Below are positions 1 through 12,622 of a DNA stretch of 64,000 bases, piece after piece. The notes beneath the pieces were generated by a model. It ran no database searches, was not told the DNA's origin, and was given only the letters and a program-made list of their open reading frames with translations. The DNA is taken from NCBI GenBank assembly GCA_020747015.1, contig JAGTJM010000035.1:124001-188000 (forward strand), given 5' to 3'. The translations under genes were made by a program, and so were the position numbers. Position 1 is the first letter of the stretch. Every line of letters starts with the position of its first letter. This DNA comes from Pyrenochaeta sp. MPI-SDFR-AT-0127 (taxonomy: Eukaryota > Ascomycota > Dothideomycetes > Pleosporales > Cucurbitariaceae).

Positions 1-762
1 AAGCTGACAAAGATGTCAATCGTTGCGACCATGATTAACTGAACATGGCATGATAGGGTTCGATACAGGAAAGCAGTGCTGAGCAACCAAGGAGCAGTCA
101 GCACCTGGGCCCTCAAGGCGTTCATCCACGTCTAAACCTGCTAGCGAGACCGGTTCGGTACATCAGCGGCGTCCGGCGAGTTTTTAGCGGAGCGTGAAAA
201 GATTGGCATCATTGCATCACGGCTCTGAATGATCCCTGTCGTCAGCCTTGCGGACTAAGAGGAGCAAAGAGTCTGCGTGAAGCAGAAGGGACGTCTAAAG
301 TGAACAACTGCAACTTTCCCCCCTGTTCCTCCTTTTGCTCCATTTGTGCTCCCGGGGTGTCGCCGTGGTTGTGGGTCATCCGTGGAAGCCGTCTTGGACA
401 TCGGTCACAGAGGGGGTCCTGCGTTGAACCCGTCGCTCGTTACTTCGTGAGTTGACTCGTGCCTTGGCAGCTTGCGTCGCCCTGTCCCCAAGTCCCCAAG
501 TACTACCGGCGCGCATTCTCTGCCCCCAACACTTTCTCGCCTGCTCATGCGCCATTGCAGCATTGCGGCCGTACACGACAGGCCAATATCTTCCCATTGA
601 ACGCCTTCACTCGCTTCAGGCTTGTTCGTGGTAATTTATTCTAGTGCACGGGAAGGTGGCGGAAGGAAGGTAGCACCGAAAACAACAGTCGCACAGGAAT
701 AAGACGGAAAGCACGATTTTGGAGGAACAAACACCTAAAACAGTGCACGGCACGCGTTTTAA
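1..762. other. left-edge intergenic DNA, upstream of BST1
   Basis: No supported gene. Short open frames on both strands begin with non-ATG codons or have no recognisable composition. The stretch directly upstream of 763 should hold the promoter and 5' leader of the BST1 gene. I see no clear TATA box or RNA gene. Confidence 0.5.
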
Positions 763-3700
763 ATGCTACGAGGCCCGCTGGCAGGTCAGACGCCTCAGCA
801 AGACCGAATCGCCGCGTCTGCAGCATCTCAATCCGCCAGAGCGCCGGAACATGGCGACAAGCTCGACAACCGACCTGAGAGTATACAAGTGATAGCACAG
901 GGCTTGGTGAATGCAAATAGCACCAAGGCAGACGAGGAAGCGACTCCCCAGCGACCTTCAACCGGACAAGGTCACGCCCAAGATACCTCTGCACTCGTCG
1001 GACCACCTCCACCCATGTCGAGCGAAAACCCAAACCTTACAACGACTACATCGGCGACGGAAGGAACAGTAGCCAACATGATTGAGTGCCAGGACAGCAG
1101 ATGGCGGCTACGAGTGCGCAACCCTTGGGCATGCTCGCTGTATACGCTGGTGACAACGCTGGTGGGCTTTGCTGCATTGTTCCTCATGGGACAGTCATTC
1201 TTGACAAGGCAACTGGACGTAAAGGGCTGTGAGATGTCGTACATGCGGCCCGGCTTCATGAGATATAACGATTTTGATACCGAGCATACCCGCTTCGCAA
1301 CCAAATACTCGCTATATCTGTACCGCGAGGGTGGCATAGACGATGAATTCACGGTACAACTTTCGCCCGCCATGGCAAAAACTATGCGCTAACAATTCCC
1401 AGGTCAAGGGTGTCCCTGTGCTCTTCATTCCTGGAAATGCTGGCAGCTACAAGCAAGTGCGCTCGCTCGCTTCTGAAGCTGCATACCACTACCATAACAC
1501 TATTCAGCTTGAAGCTGGCGCAAGCGGAGCGAGTAAGCGACCACTGGACTTCTTTTCAGTAGACTTCAACGAAGACATCACTGCATTTCACGGACAAACA
1601 TTGCTAGACCAGGCCGAATATCTCAACGATGCTATAACATACATCCTATCCCTATACCACACTCCAGGCCACTTTCGTCGTGACTCAAGTTTGCCGGACC
1701 CAACCTCAGTCATCATAGTCGGGCATTCCATGGGGGGTGTGGTTGCTCGAACCATGCTCACAATGCCCAACTATCAATCCAACTCGATTAACACCATCAT
1801 CACGCTTGCCGCCCCACACGCTAGACCGCCAGTCTCGTTTGATGGAGATATTGTCCGCACCTACAAAGGGGTCAATGACTACTGGCGACACGCTTACTCG
1901 CAGAAGTGGGCCATTGACAATCCTTTATGGCATGTTACACTTATTTCGATTGCGGGTGGAGGGCTAGACACCATAGTCTCGTCCGACTATGCCAGTATCG
2001 AATCATTGGTTCCCGAGACCCATGGCTTCACTGTCTTTACATCTTCTATGCCAAATGTCTGGACTGGTATGGATCATTTGGCCATCACATGGTGCGATCA
2101 GAACAGGAAGAGTGTGGTACGCGCATTGTACGACGTAATTGATGTATCAAGAGCTACACAAACCGTTCCACGAGCGGAGCGCATGCGCGGTTTCAAGAAA
2201 TGGTTTCTGACTGGCCTTGAGGACATCACGGAGAAAACTCTTCCCCACAAAGAGGCCAAGACACTGCTCACGTTGGAAGAAGATAGCGCAATCATCTCAC
2301 AGGGCGAGAAACTCGTCCTTAGGAGCCTTGGAAAGTCTAAACAGCGACCAAATGCTTATCTGCTCCCCGTGCCACCACAAGATGCACAAGACAGGAAGTT
2401 CACCCTGTTGACAAATGAGAAGCTAGACTCTCTGGGTGAACATGGCATGCTCGAGGTGCTATTCTGCAGTGTGTTTCCGTCACAACCTGGTCAGTCCACA
2501 ACACTTTTTTCAATGAACATGGACCTCTCAGGTGATAGCTCCGGTGCAACAAGATTAGCTTGCAAAAATGCCGCCTCGGACGTCATCACCCTTCCTGCTT
2601 CTACGCATCAATCAACCTTCCCATTCAAATCGGATGAGCGCCCCTTTTCGTATCTACAGTACGACCTCAAGAGCCTTGCAGAACATCAATTCGTAGCTGT
2701 TGTCGACAAGGCTGGAGAGCGCAGTACAGGGTGGGTAGTGGCAGAGTTTAGTACTGCATCCGACTCTGAAGTCAAGATCGACATGAGCCTGCAGCGCCTC
2801 TTAATGTCTGAGCTGTCACTTCGACTTCCTGCACGCCGTCCTTTGGTGACGAACATAAATGTTCCAGCCTTGCACTCGAGTCTCCTGGCTTACCGGATTC
2901 AAATTAGCGGACAGTCATGTGATAGGGGAGAGCTTTTCGCTCCTCTGCTACGGCAACACATTACTGATGTCTACGAAAGCAAGTTCTTCGTCAACGTGAA
3001 GGATGCCGATATAAATCTTCATGGTGTGTCACCGTACATGCCACCGGCACTGCACGCCAAGCAGCCTACAAATGGTCTGTCCCTCCAGATTTGGTTAGAT
3101 CCCACCTGTGACAACAATGTGGAGGTCAACTTGAAAGTAGACATATTGGGCAGTGCAGGAAAGCTGTGGATGCGTTATCGCATCGTATTTGCCGCTTTCC
3201 CACTCCTCGTTGTTGCCCTAGTCTTGCGCCAGCAGTTCAGAACATACGATGAGACTGGAGTGTTCATGAGCTTTGCCCAAGGCCTGAACGAGTGCCTCAG
3301 CACGTCGCTTCCGCTTGCTCTGGCTGCCTTGACATTTCTCTCGATAACTTTAACTGGAGCGCGACAACAGCACACGCAGCAAGAGCAGCTCAATGGGGCT
3401 CCCACCAACGCCACGTCGATGTTCGATGATGCGAACCACGAACTACTGCTAGGATCAAATGACCCCTTCTTCTGGTTCCTGGTCCCACTGTTTGGGTTGA
3501 TGTGTATCGGAATATGCGTAGCGATCAACTACGTTGCGCTTCTACTCGAATACATTTTCGCGTTTCTATACTCCTTCATTAAGCCATCCACGGTTCGAAG
3601 TGAAGAGGCAAAGAGGGCGCCATCGGTGTTTGCTGTTACCTCAACTCGGCAGCGAATTATCACAACCTCAGTCCTCCTATCGCTAGTGTCAACTGTGATA

Positions 3701-4222
3701 CCATACCATTTCGCATATATGGTACTCTGTCTGGTGCAACTGGCAACCTGCGTGCGAGGCTTCCGGCTGGCCAAAGAAACATGCCTCGATTCAAACTACA
3801 ACTTCTACAACTACGCGCACTCTATCCTCATCCTCATGATCTGGATACTGCCGATTAACCTTCCGGTCCTCGTCGTCTGGATACGGAATCTCGCCGTGCA
3901 TTGGCTCACACCATTTTCGTCGCACCATAACATCCTTTCTATCATGCCGTTCATCTTCCTCGTAGAGACACTCAGCACAGGCCGCATGGTTCCCAGGGTC
4001 GAATTTCGCATGTCACTCTTTACCAACGTCTTCCTCTTTTCGATTGGTGCGTACGCTGCTGTCTATGGTGTAACGTATGCATACGTTCTTCATCATCTCG
4101 CCAACATCCTTTGCGCCTGGCTTGTAGCAGTCCACTTCAATGCTTCGAACTTGTCCACGAAGAAAATCAGCACTCTGTTGGAGAGCAGTGACTCGAACAG
4201 TGAGACGAAAAAACGGCCATGA
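763..4222 (+). CDS. BST1: GPI inositol-deacylase (BST1/PGAP1 family)
   Basis: Two exons, 763-1353 and 1403-4222, separated by a 49-bp GT-AG intron (1354-1402) with a GCTAAC branch-like motif; the product is about 1136 aa. It should be the ER-membrane lipase that removes the acyl chain from the inositol of GPI anchors, allowing GPI proteins to leave the ER. An N-terminal membrane segment (roughly residues 125-145) precedes the PGAP1-type hydrolase domain. The domain opens with VPVLFIPGNAGSYKQVRS, and the nucleophile motif GHSMGG puts the catalytic serine near residue 306. The C-terminal third holds a run of hydrophobic segments, as expected for this multi-pass family. The splice joins EFT to VKGVPV, which restores the conserved family block. 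The ATG at 763 is the first in frame. A later start is possible because the first 100 residues are low-complexity. Confidence 0.93.
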
Positions 4223-5091
4223 TAGCGCCCGCATCTCTACTAATACACGGTACCGGCCACGACACCATTTTTCTTCGTGTTCTCTGGATTTGTGGGCAGC
4301 AGTATCGACACGTAATGACACGCTTTTCTTACTACCTTTCTTTCATGCATATCCCCGAGCAGGGATCATCGGCGTTTCAATCTTAAAAGACCAGCATTTC
4401 TGGCGATGTGTGTATAGTCATTTCTGTTCGATCACAGCCGCATTAGGGCTGGGTTTTCTTGCATATACTAGTGGCGTTTTTCAAAGGCAGTATTCAGATA
4501 TCCATATAGAATATGGCGCAACTGTACCAGGGCGTGCTGGAATTGGATGATTTGAGCACATTTCCAATTGTGTTGCAGTGTAGACCAAAGCAGAAGTAGA
4601 AGCGAGCAAGAGATCACGCAGTCTTTCTTGTGACCGCGCAGGAGTGAAGGAAGAATTCAGGTCACTTCTCGTTGAGGATTATTGTTTAATGCCTATGTAG
4701 TGGAATATTTTCGACTGTATCGCTTGTAGCAGCACTGCTTTGGTGTGAGCCAGCCAATATGCCAACAGCAAACTGAAAAACTCTTCAACATGCAAACGCC
4801 TGTCTACACATAGTGTTGCCAATTGCCTCCCAAGCAACCAATTCACAGCAGTCGTCGAAATGTGCCCCGCTATGCCAAAGGAAGCTGTTCTTATCGATAA
4901 TAGATCCCTGCGTTCAAAGTCCTAGCGCTGCAATTAGCGTCGAAAAAGTTCGTGAACCGCGAATCTCGAAAGTGCTCGCTGCTGCATCTCACCTTGCGCG
5001 CACGACGTCTGCAGTCAACTTTGTCAACTGTGTTCAAGATCGGACCCACATCCCCACGACCAAGGGGATAGGGCAGCCAACGACCGCAATC
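4223..5091. other. intergenic, BST1 3' flank and BMS1 promoter
   Basis: No gene seen. A frame open from about 4813 runs into the BMS1 first exon. The part before 5092 has no family similarity that I recognise, so I treat it as 5' leader. The stretch must contain the BST1 3' end and the BMS1 promoter. Confidence 0.5.
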
Positions 5092-8000
5092 ATGGCGGAC
5101 CAAGGCAATAGGGCCCACAGGCCTGCAAAGGAGAAGAAAGCGCATTCTGGAGGGCCAAATCCAAAGGCTTTTGCGTATGCAGCGCCAGGAAGATTGCGAA
5201 AGCAGGCAGCGCGCTCTACAGAAGTATGGAATCAGCAATGGTGCATGTTGGGTAATTTCTATTCTAACAGTCGCAGGTCAAAGAAAAACGACTTCATGTC
5301 CCGCTTGTCGACCGCCTCCCCGAAGAAGCTCCTCCCATCATCGTAGGCGTAGTCGGACCGCCAGGTGTTGGGAAAACAACTCTTATAAAGAGCTTGATCA
5401 GACGATACACAAAGCAGACACTATCAACACCGACCGGACCCCTCACAGTCGTTACCTCGAAACGGCGGCGCCTCACATTCATGGAATGCCCTGCCGACTC
5501 GCTCGCCAGCATGATTGATATCGCAAAAGTGGTGGACATTGTGCTGCTCATGATCGACGGCAACTATGGATTTGAAATGGAGACTATGGAGTTCTTAAAT
5601 GTGCTCAGCGCAAGCGGCATGCCTGGAAATGTGTTTGGCATCTTGACACATTTGGACTTGTTCAGGAAACAGGAAGCCCTCAAGCTACAGAAGAAGAGGT
5701 TAAAGCATAGATTCTGGAGCGAATTGTATCAGGGTGCAAAGCTGTTCTACCTCAGTGGTGTGGTCAATGGAAGGTATCCCGACAGAGAGGTCATGAATCT
5801 TACGAGGTTCCTGAGCGTTATGAAAAATCCGCGACCGTTGATCTGGAGAAACTCGCATCCGTATTGTTTAGCGGACAGGATCCTGGATATTACACCACCT
5901 ACCGATATCGAACAGGACCCAAAATGCGATCGGTCTATAGCTCTATACGGATACCTACGCGGCACAAATTTTCCGGCAGGAGGGTCGCGCGTTCACATAC
6001 CCGGTGTTGGCGACCTTACGGTCACTTCAACGGAGGCTCTTCCAGACCCGTGCCCTACTCCATACGCGGAGAAGCAGGTCGAGAAGGTCTCTGGGAAGAA
6101 GAAGCGCACAAGGTTGGGTGACAAGCAAAAGATCCTGTATGCACCCATGTCAGATGTCGGTGGGGTGTTGGTCGACAAAGATGCTGTATACATTGATGTC
6201 AAGACAGCTACGTTCGACCCAGAAGCCGACTACTCGGAGAAGGGATTGGGTGAGCAGATGATGATCGGTCTACAAGGTGGACGGAAGCTGCTCGGCGAGG
6301 ATGATCGAGGGTTCAGGCTCTTCAGTGGTGGCGAGCTAATCGATAATCAGAACATAGAGGAAGACGTTGAGAACACCGGGAGAAGATCACACAGGACAGC
6401 TAGGGCTGCGGATGCTGAAGAGATCGATGACGCAGACCTGGACGGCATCGATAGTGACGATGAGGAACTGCAGCAGGACCACAGTGATGCGGAAGACGAC
6501 GAAGACGAAACAGGCTTCCTGGAAACCAGCGGTCCATCAATCGGGAAATCAAAATTCGCACGCAAAGAGAAGGACGTCAATGGCGATACCGCCGAGGATG
6601 TCGCATTCGCAGACAGTGACTCAGACTTGGGTTCTATATCAGGGGACGAGCAAGACTTAGAAGAACTTGAAGATGGCGATCTCGGGTCGGATGACGAGGA
6701 TGACGATGACGATGATGGCGCATTGCGGTGGAAATCCAATCTCCGCGAGACCGCCGCGAAACTACATGGACGAAAACACGCATATCGCATCACAGATCTC
6801 GCAAAGATGATGTACAATTTGGATCTTGCCCCAGAGGAGGTCATAAAGAAGTGGACAGGCAAAGATGAAGAAGAGGGTATCGAAGACGACGGGGACGAGG
6901 ACGACGGCTTTTTCAAGAAGTCCAAATCTGCAGATGCTGCAAACGAAGACCGTTACATACCTAGATTTGACTACGAGCAACTCGCGGAAAAGTGGGACGA
7001 TGAGGAAAACATCGAGAATATCATGAGTCGATTCGCTACTGGCCATATGAATGGCAAATCTGGCGATGGTGAAGAGGGAGACGATGACTTCGAGGGCTTC
7101 GACGAAAATGATGAAGGCGATGGCGAATTCGAAGATCTCGAAACTGGCGAGAAGCATGGTGGCGAGGAAGCTAAGCAAGAGCCAGACGATGAGGCGAAGA
7201 CCATTGAGGAAGAGCGAGAGCGCAATGCGAAGAGGAAAGAAGAGCTCAAATTGCGTTTCGAAGAAGAAGACAAAGAGGGCTTCATGAATGACAAGGCCGA
7301 CGCTCGAAAGGAAGCGGGAGAGGAAGAGGAATTCGGCGAAGACGACTGGTATGACGCGCAAAAGGCTATGATTCAAAAGCAGCTTGACATCAACCGCGCC
7401 GAATTCGACCAGTTAGATGAACTCTCTCGTGTGCGGGTCGAGGGCCACAAAGCTGGCACCTACGCTCGCATTGTGCTTGAGAAAGTGCCTTATGAGTTCT
7501 CTACACACTTCAATCCGCGCTTCCCAGTCCTTATTGGTGGACTTACCCCTACCGAAGAACGCTTTGGGTATGTTCAAATCAGAATTAAAAGGCACAGATG
7601 GCACAAGAAGATTCTCAAAACCAATGATCCACTCATCTTCTCCCTCGGATGGCGTCGCTTCCAAACCCTCCCCATCTACAGCATATCAGATTCACGAACG
7701 AGGAATCGCATGCTCAAGTACACACCAGAGCATATGCATTGCTTTGGTACGTTCTACGGTCCGCTGGTTGCACCCAATACAGGTTTTGTGTGCATTCAGA
7801 GTCTGTCGAATAAGACACCAGGGTTCAGAATAGCAGCGACAGGTGTTGTACTCAATGTCGATGAGAGTACGGAGATTGTCAAGAAGTTGAAACTCACTGG
7901 ACATCCGTACAAGATCTTCAAGAACACGGCGTTTATCAAAGACATGTTCAAGTCCAGCTTGGAGATTGCAAAATTCGAGGGTGCAAGTATCCGCACTGTT

Positions 8001-8672
8001 TCCGGCGTGCGCGGACAGATCAAGCGTGCCCTGAGCAAGCCCGAGGGCAACTTCCGAGCTACCTTCGAAGACAAGATCTTGATGAGTGATATTGTGTTCT
8101 TGAGAGCATGGTATCCAATCAAACCCCGCCGATTCTACAATACAGTCTCTAATCTTCTCACTCCTGCAACTGCCGAGCAAGAGGGCGAAAGCACCAGTTG
8201 GACGGGCATGCGTCTTACTGGCCTAGTACGCTACGAGAACGGCATCGCGACGCCAGACCAAAAGAACTCAGCGTACCGCAAGATCGAGCGGGAGACGAGG
8301 GTCTTCAACCCGCTTCGTGTTCCCCGCAAGCTCGCAGCAGATTTGCCCTTCAAATCGCAAATCGCAGCCATGAAACCCCAAAAGCAGACCACTTACCTGC
8401 AGAAGCGCGCCGTCGTACTGGGAGGCGAGGAGAAGAAAGCACGCAGGCTCATGGACCAGGTCATTGCGATCCGTAATGACAAGGTGGAGCGCAGGAGGCA
8501 GAAGCAAGAGGAGAGGAAGGATCCGTACAAGAAGAAGGTTGCAGAGAATGCAGAGAAGAGAAGCGAGAGGGAGAAGAGGGAGAAGCAAGAGTATTGGCAG
8601 AGGGAGGGAAAGAAGAGGAGACATCAGGAGGGTGAGGGTGCTGGTGGTGGGGGTGGCAAGAGGAGGAGATGA
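5092..8672 (+). CDS. BMS1: ribosome biogenesis GTPase BMS1
   Basis: Two exons, 5092-5223 and 5277-8672, with a 53-bp intron (5224-5276); the product is about 1175 aa, close to the roughly 1180 aa of yeast Bms1. BMS1 is the nucleolar GTPase of the SSU processome, acting with Rcl1 in early 40S assembly. Visible features in order: a basic N terminus, then the conserved block starting VKEKRLHVPLVDRLP immediately after the splice, the P-loop GPPGVGKT at about residues 71-78, the AARP2CN region, a long Asp/Glu-rich region (about 360-700), the C-terminal RIBIOP/DUF663 region with GYVQIRIKRHRWHKK, and a Lys/Arg-rich tail. The start at 5092 matches family N termini. An in-frame methionine-like codon at 4813 would add about 90 unrelated residues and is rejected. 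Confidence 0.96.
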
Positions 8673-8869
8673 GGCGCTTCTTTGTAAAGAATTACTGTTG
8701 TTCAGGCGTGCATTTGAAAACACCCCTTGCTTTGCATTTACGGCGTAACTTGAGCAGATTAGTTTCTGCAATACCAATGCATGGAAAGTCAGATTCAATA
8801 CTCTCAAAGCCCAGCTTATTCCCATCACTTGCTATCCTAGTATACATTCATACTCGTGCCCCACCCTCC

Positions 8870-10116
8870 TCAAAGCCCCAAAAGCGCCCCCCTACTCTCT
8901 TCATCAATCCTTGCACGCCACAGCCTATTTTCATTCAGCAAAAACAACTGGCCCGCGCGTCCAAAGCAGAAATTCGCAACCCCGCCGTCAACCAGAATCT
9001 TGGCTAGCAGAACGCCGCCAGGCGACCAGATGTTGACGCCGTCGCCGCATCCGCTGTACACGTTGCCGCGCGTGTCGCATTTGATGCCGTCGGGGATGCC
9101 TGTGTCGGCCATGGCGAAGAGGCGGCGTGAGGTTAGGAAGGGGGATTCGGAGCGGTATGTTAGATCGAATGCGTATCTGGGAAGGGGGCTATTAGTGTTG
9201 AAGTCAAGTTGCGGGTTGGGAAGGAGAGATGGGGGAGTCTGCTCAAGATGAATAGAGATGACAGAACAAGAGGAGCGAATGTAAAGTGAATTGTGCGTGT
9301 TGGCTTGCATTCGACCCAAAGGTTATGATCAATTGAAATTTGCATTACGGTACTTGCAAACAGAATGAAAGACAAAACGTACATGTGTGAAGCCCTTGTA
9401 TCATCCGTCGTCCCATCGCCATGAATCCAATCTGTATCTGTCACATACACAACCTCCTCGTCCGGGCTGAAGCAGATTCCATTCGGCCGCCCAAACCCAT
9501 CTGCCATCGCTCTTACTCCTCCAGTCTTGGGATCGAAGCGGTACACTTGGTTTGGCAGCCTTGGCGGCGGACGAATGCCTTGCTCAGAGCCGTAGATTGG
9601 ATCTGTGAACCATATGGAGCCATCCGAGTGTATGACTACGTCGTTGGGCGAGTTGAAAGGGCGGCCGTGGAAGGAAGTCAAGAGCATGGATGCAGAGTAC
9701 TGGGGTTTGGTGGCGGTGCTCGTGGTTGTTGATGAACTGGGAAGGGGTAGGTATGCAAGACCTCCGGGTGTAGTAAGTGTGCCTTGCGCACAGAATAAAA
9801 TGCCGTCCTTGTAATTCACGCCGCCGTTTGGCAAGGGTATGTTACTGGCTTCTATCTCTTCACACTGTGTTTCGATGCTGTGGACGTCCGGGGGTAGCGT
9901 GACCCGGCATATCTGAATGTGTGGCTGGTTTGTCTTTGGGTGCTTGTATTGATTGCTCGTTATGTATAGGGCGTTTTCTTCTGGAATGAAGACGCCTGCC
10001 TCGTGTGCGAAAGGATACTCATTGTTCTCCAGGAGGAGTTCGAGTTTTGGTGATGGTCCAAAGAGGGCACGTGCGGCATCGTCGTACACTTTGAACTCCG
10101 AGGTTAGATTAGCCAT
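8870..10116 (-). CDS. SMP-30/gluconolactonase-type lactonohydrolase
   Basis: Exon 1 is 10116-9383 and exon 2 is 9176-8870, separated by a 206-bp GT-AG intron (9382-9177); the product is about 346 aa. The spliced frame joins RASH to IYAFDL, continuing a six-bladed beta-propeller of the SMP-30/gluconolactonase/lactonohydrolase kind. Support comes from the FNSPNDVVIHSDGSIWFTDP block (metal-site Asn/Asp), the GRPNGICFSPDEEVVYVTDTD block, and the exon 2 block GIPDGIKCDTRGNVYSGCGDG. The likely reaction is hydrolysis of a lactone ring by a divalent-metal enzyme; the substrate cannot be read from sequence. No signal peptide is seen from the ATG at 10116. An upstream TTG at 10167 is in frame but is not a credible fungal start. 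The gene is convergent with BMS1, with under 200 bp between stops. Confidence 0.9.
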
Positions 10117-11031
10117 GATGGTAAGGCTGAATCGGAGGGGATAAGGGCGTGAACACGAGTTGTTCAATTTGAAGATGATATCCTCGGCCGTTCAGTCAAT
10201 CCGTAGGCGTTCTTTGTGGTTCAAGGCAGCAAAAGGACAGTTTCGAGGGATAGTCTGATAAGATCGATAACCCCTCTTGGCAGCCTCTTGACGGTCAGTA
10301 AGAGTGTAGACTACTTGGAAGAACACCAACCCGGCGCGCAACTACAGATGCCGACCGACTTGCGGCGTTTGGTACAGGCCGAATGTCAACCAAGCCGACG
10401 CTGGTGAAGGCCGTACGGTCTTTGACAGACCTCTTCTCAGTTACCGAAGTCCTCGGTCGGGCCGGCGCAAACGCTCGGACAGACTTCGTATACTAGTACA
10501 CTATCTGAATCGCAACCAGCCTTGACTCAAACAAAGGACTATCGGGGCTGGCTCCGCGCCAATGGCTCATCCAATGGTACAAAGTGGCGCTGCCCGTCGA
10601 CTTCGTTCTGGATCTGGCCCCGCGTGCTAGCAACATCATCGCATCACACGCAGCTCCTCCTTTTTGGGACTCGGGGTTTCGCCGTTAGTGGTTCGATACT
10701 ATGGTGCGCTCCAGTCTCTATAAGCAGATCCCGCGGGATTTGCAAGTCTACCGACCCCATGGGGTCGGCTCCCCAGTCACTTTAATCTTCAAAACCTCTA
10801 CTGCTCTAGCCAGACACATAAAGAGCGCACTGCAGCTCGTCTTGTACCTCATCCAGAGTGGTCAAGAGCTGTGGACCCAACCTCCTGGTACCCTGCCCAA
10901 ACATTGGACCTTTTGTTGCCCTTACTCTTTGACCATTGTCCATTGAAAGCATCAGACTATCAGGGACTTTCTGCCAACTCCTGTTATATTACTAAGATAC
11001 CCACATCTGAGTCTGAACATCTGTATTCAGG
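10117..11031. other. divergent intergenic region, lactonohydrolase / MFS transporter
   Basis: No gene supported. This is a shared upstream region for two divergently transcribed genes, so a co-regulating promoter is possible. The candidate frames here are short and unremarkable. Confidence 0.45.
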
Positions 11032-12622
11032 ATGCCGGAACTCAGGGGCCGAGCTCTCATGCTCACAGTCAGCGCTCTGACTTCGCTCGGATTCATGCTC
11101 ATCGGATTTGACAATGGTCTGATGGGTGGCTTAGTTGGTGCGCCCGCCTTCAACAAGACGTTCAACAAACCGTCGCCGAACATGATTGGAACCATTGTCG
11201 CCATCTTCGAGAGTAAGACCTACCACTGCACACAGTTTGTTCTCCAGCATGGGCAGGAATACTAATTCTCTCCAGTTGGCTGCTTTCTCGGTGCCATTGC
11301 CACCGCTATCTTCGGAGAACGCCTTGGTCGTCGCAAGAGCGTTGGCATCGGAGCCCTTATTAGCATGCTCGGTGCCTTACTCCAGGCTACTGCATACAGC
11401 CGCGCACATCTTATTGTTGGACGCGTTGTATCCGGCGTGGGTCTCGGTTTTATCAACTCCACTGTCCCCGTCTTGCAAGCTGAGTTCAGTCCCAAGGCCA
11501 GCCGTGGTATCTATGTATGCGCCCAGCTGTCCACTTTGAACTTTGGTATCCTCCTAGTGTACTGGATTGACTTTGCATTTGTCTCCCATACCTCGAGTTA
11601 TGCGTGGCGCATCCCGACGATCCTGCAAGTTGTTATCCTATTCGGCATTCTAGGGCTCTTGTTCCTCATTCCTGAGACCCCAAGATGGCTGGCTGCGCAC
11701 GATCGGCCGGATGAATGCTTGAAGGTTCTTGCGCGTATTGCCAACACATCCGAAGATAACCCTGAAGTCCAGCGCCTGCATACTGTCATTACGGAGACTG
11801 TCGCGTACGAGAACTCGCGCCAAGCTGGCTGGAAAGACATTGTTCGCAGCGACCCGATCAAGTCCCGCAGACGCTTCTTGATTGCATGCGCAATCCAGAT
11901 CTTCCAGCAATTGGGCGGTATCAATGCTATCATCTACTACTCTGGCACATTGTTTGAGAAGAGCATTGGATTTGACACGCATATGGCGTCCCTTATGAGT
12001 GGCTTCTTGCAGACGTGGTTCTTCCTCGCTTCGTTCATTCCCTGGTTCCTCATCGACCGTATCGGACGACGCCCGTTGCTATTGTCCATGATTAGCGTCA
12101 TGGCCGCTGTCATGGCTGTCCAAGCTGGACTCATCTACCAGGTACAGTTCAACACCGCGTCAGCCACCAGCGCAGGCATCGCAGCCGCTGCCATGCTTTT
12201 CGTTTTCCAAGGTGCCTTCACCATCGGTTTCCAGGCCACCGTTTGGGTGTATCCGTAAGTGTACTCCAAAGTAACAGCAGGCAAGCGCACAAGCTAACTT
12301 TTATTTCAGTTCCGAAATTCTTCCACTGCGACTGCGACAGCGTGGCTCGTCCATATCAACAGCTGCCAACTGGATCTGCAACTACATCATCGTCCAGATT
12401 ACCCCCGCAGCAATCAACAACATTGGCTGGCGCACCTACATCATCTTTGCTGTTCTTAATGCCCTTTGGGTGCCCATCATCTATGTCTTCTTCCCCGAGA
12501 CGAAGGGCCTCGAATTGGAGGATGTCGACAAGCTATTCTCGGGTGAGAGTACTGTGCAAGAGCTCAGACGTGAGAAGGGAGCCTTGGATGCGGAGATGGT
12601 TGAGAATGTTCCCAAGATGTAA
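11032..12622 (+). CDS. MFS sugar transporter (sugar porter family)
   Basis: Three exons (11032-11212, 11276-12254, 12310-12622) with introns of 63 bp (TACTAAT branch motif) and 55 bp; the product is about 490 aa, normal for a 12-TM sugar porter. It should import a hexose, disaccharide or related polyol or acid by proton symport across the plasma membrane. Hallmarks are FDNGLMGG in TM1, GERLGRRKSVG in the TM2-3 loop, PETPRWL after TM6, IFQQLGGINAIIYYSG in TM7, DRIGRRPLL in the TM8-9 loop, and PETKGLELEDVDKLF after TM12. The second splice rebuilds VYPSEILPLRLR, a conserved family block. Substrate is not predictable. It is divergent from the lactonohydrolase, which might point to use of a sugar-derived lactone, but that is only inference. 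An AATAAA lies at 12756. Confidence 0.95.

Noticed and set aside
4813..5091. N-terminal extension of BMS1
   Set aside because: In frame, but starting from a non-ATG codon at 4813. The family begins close to the ATG at 5092, and the upstream residues have no similarity to BMS1 proteins.
6347..6925. Ser-rich 192-codon frame on - within BMS1
   Set aside because: It is the complement of the Asp/Glu-rich region of BMS1; GAx codons read backwards give Ser/Phe/Leu.
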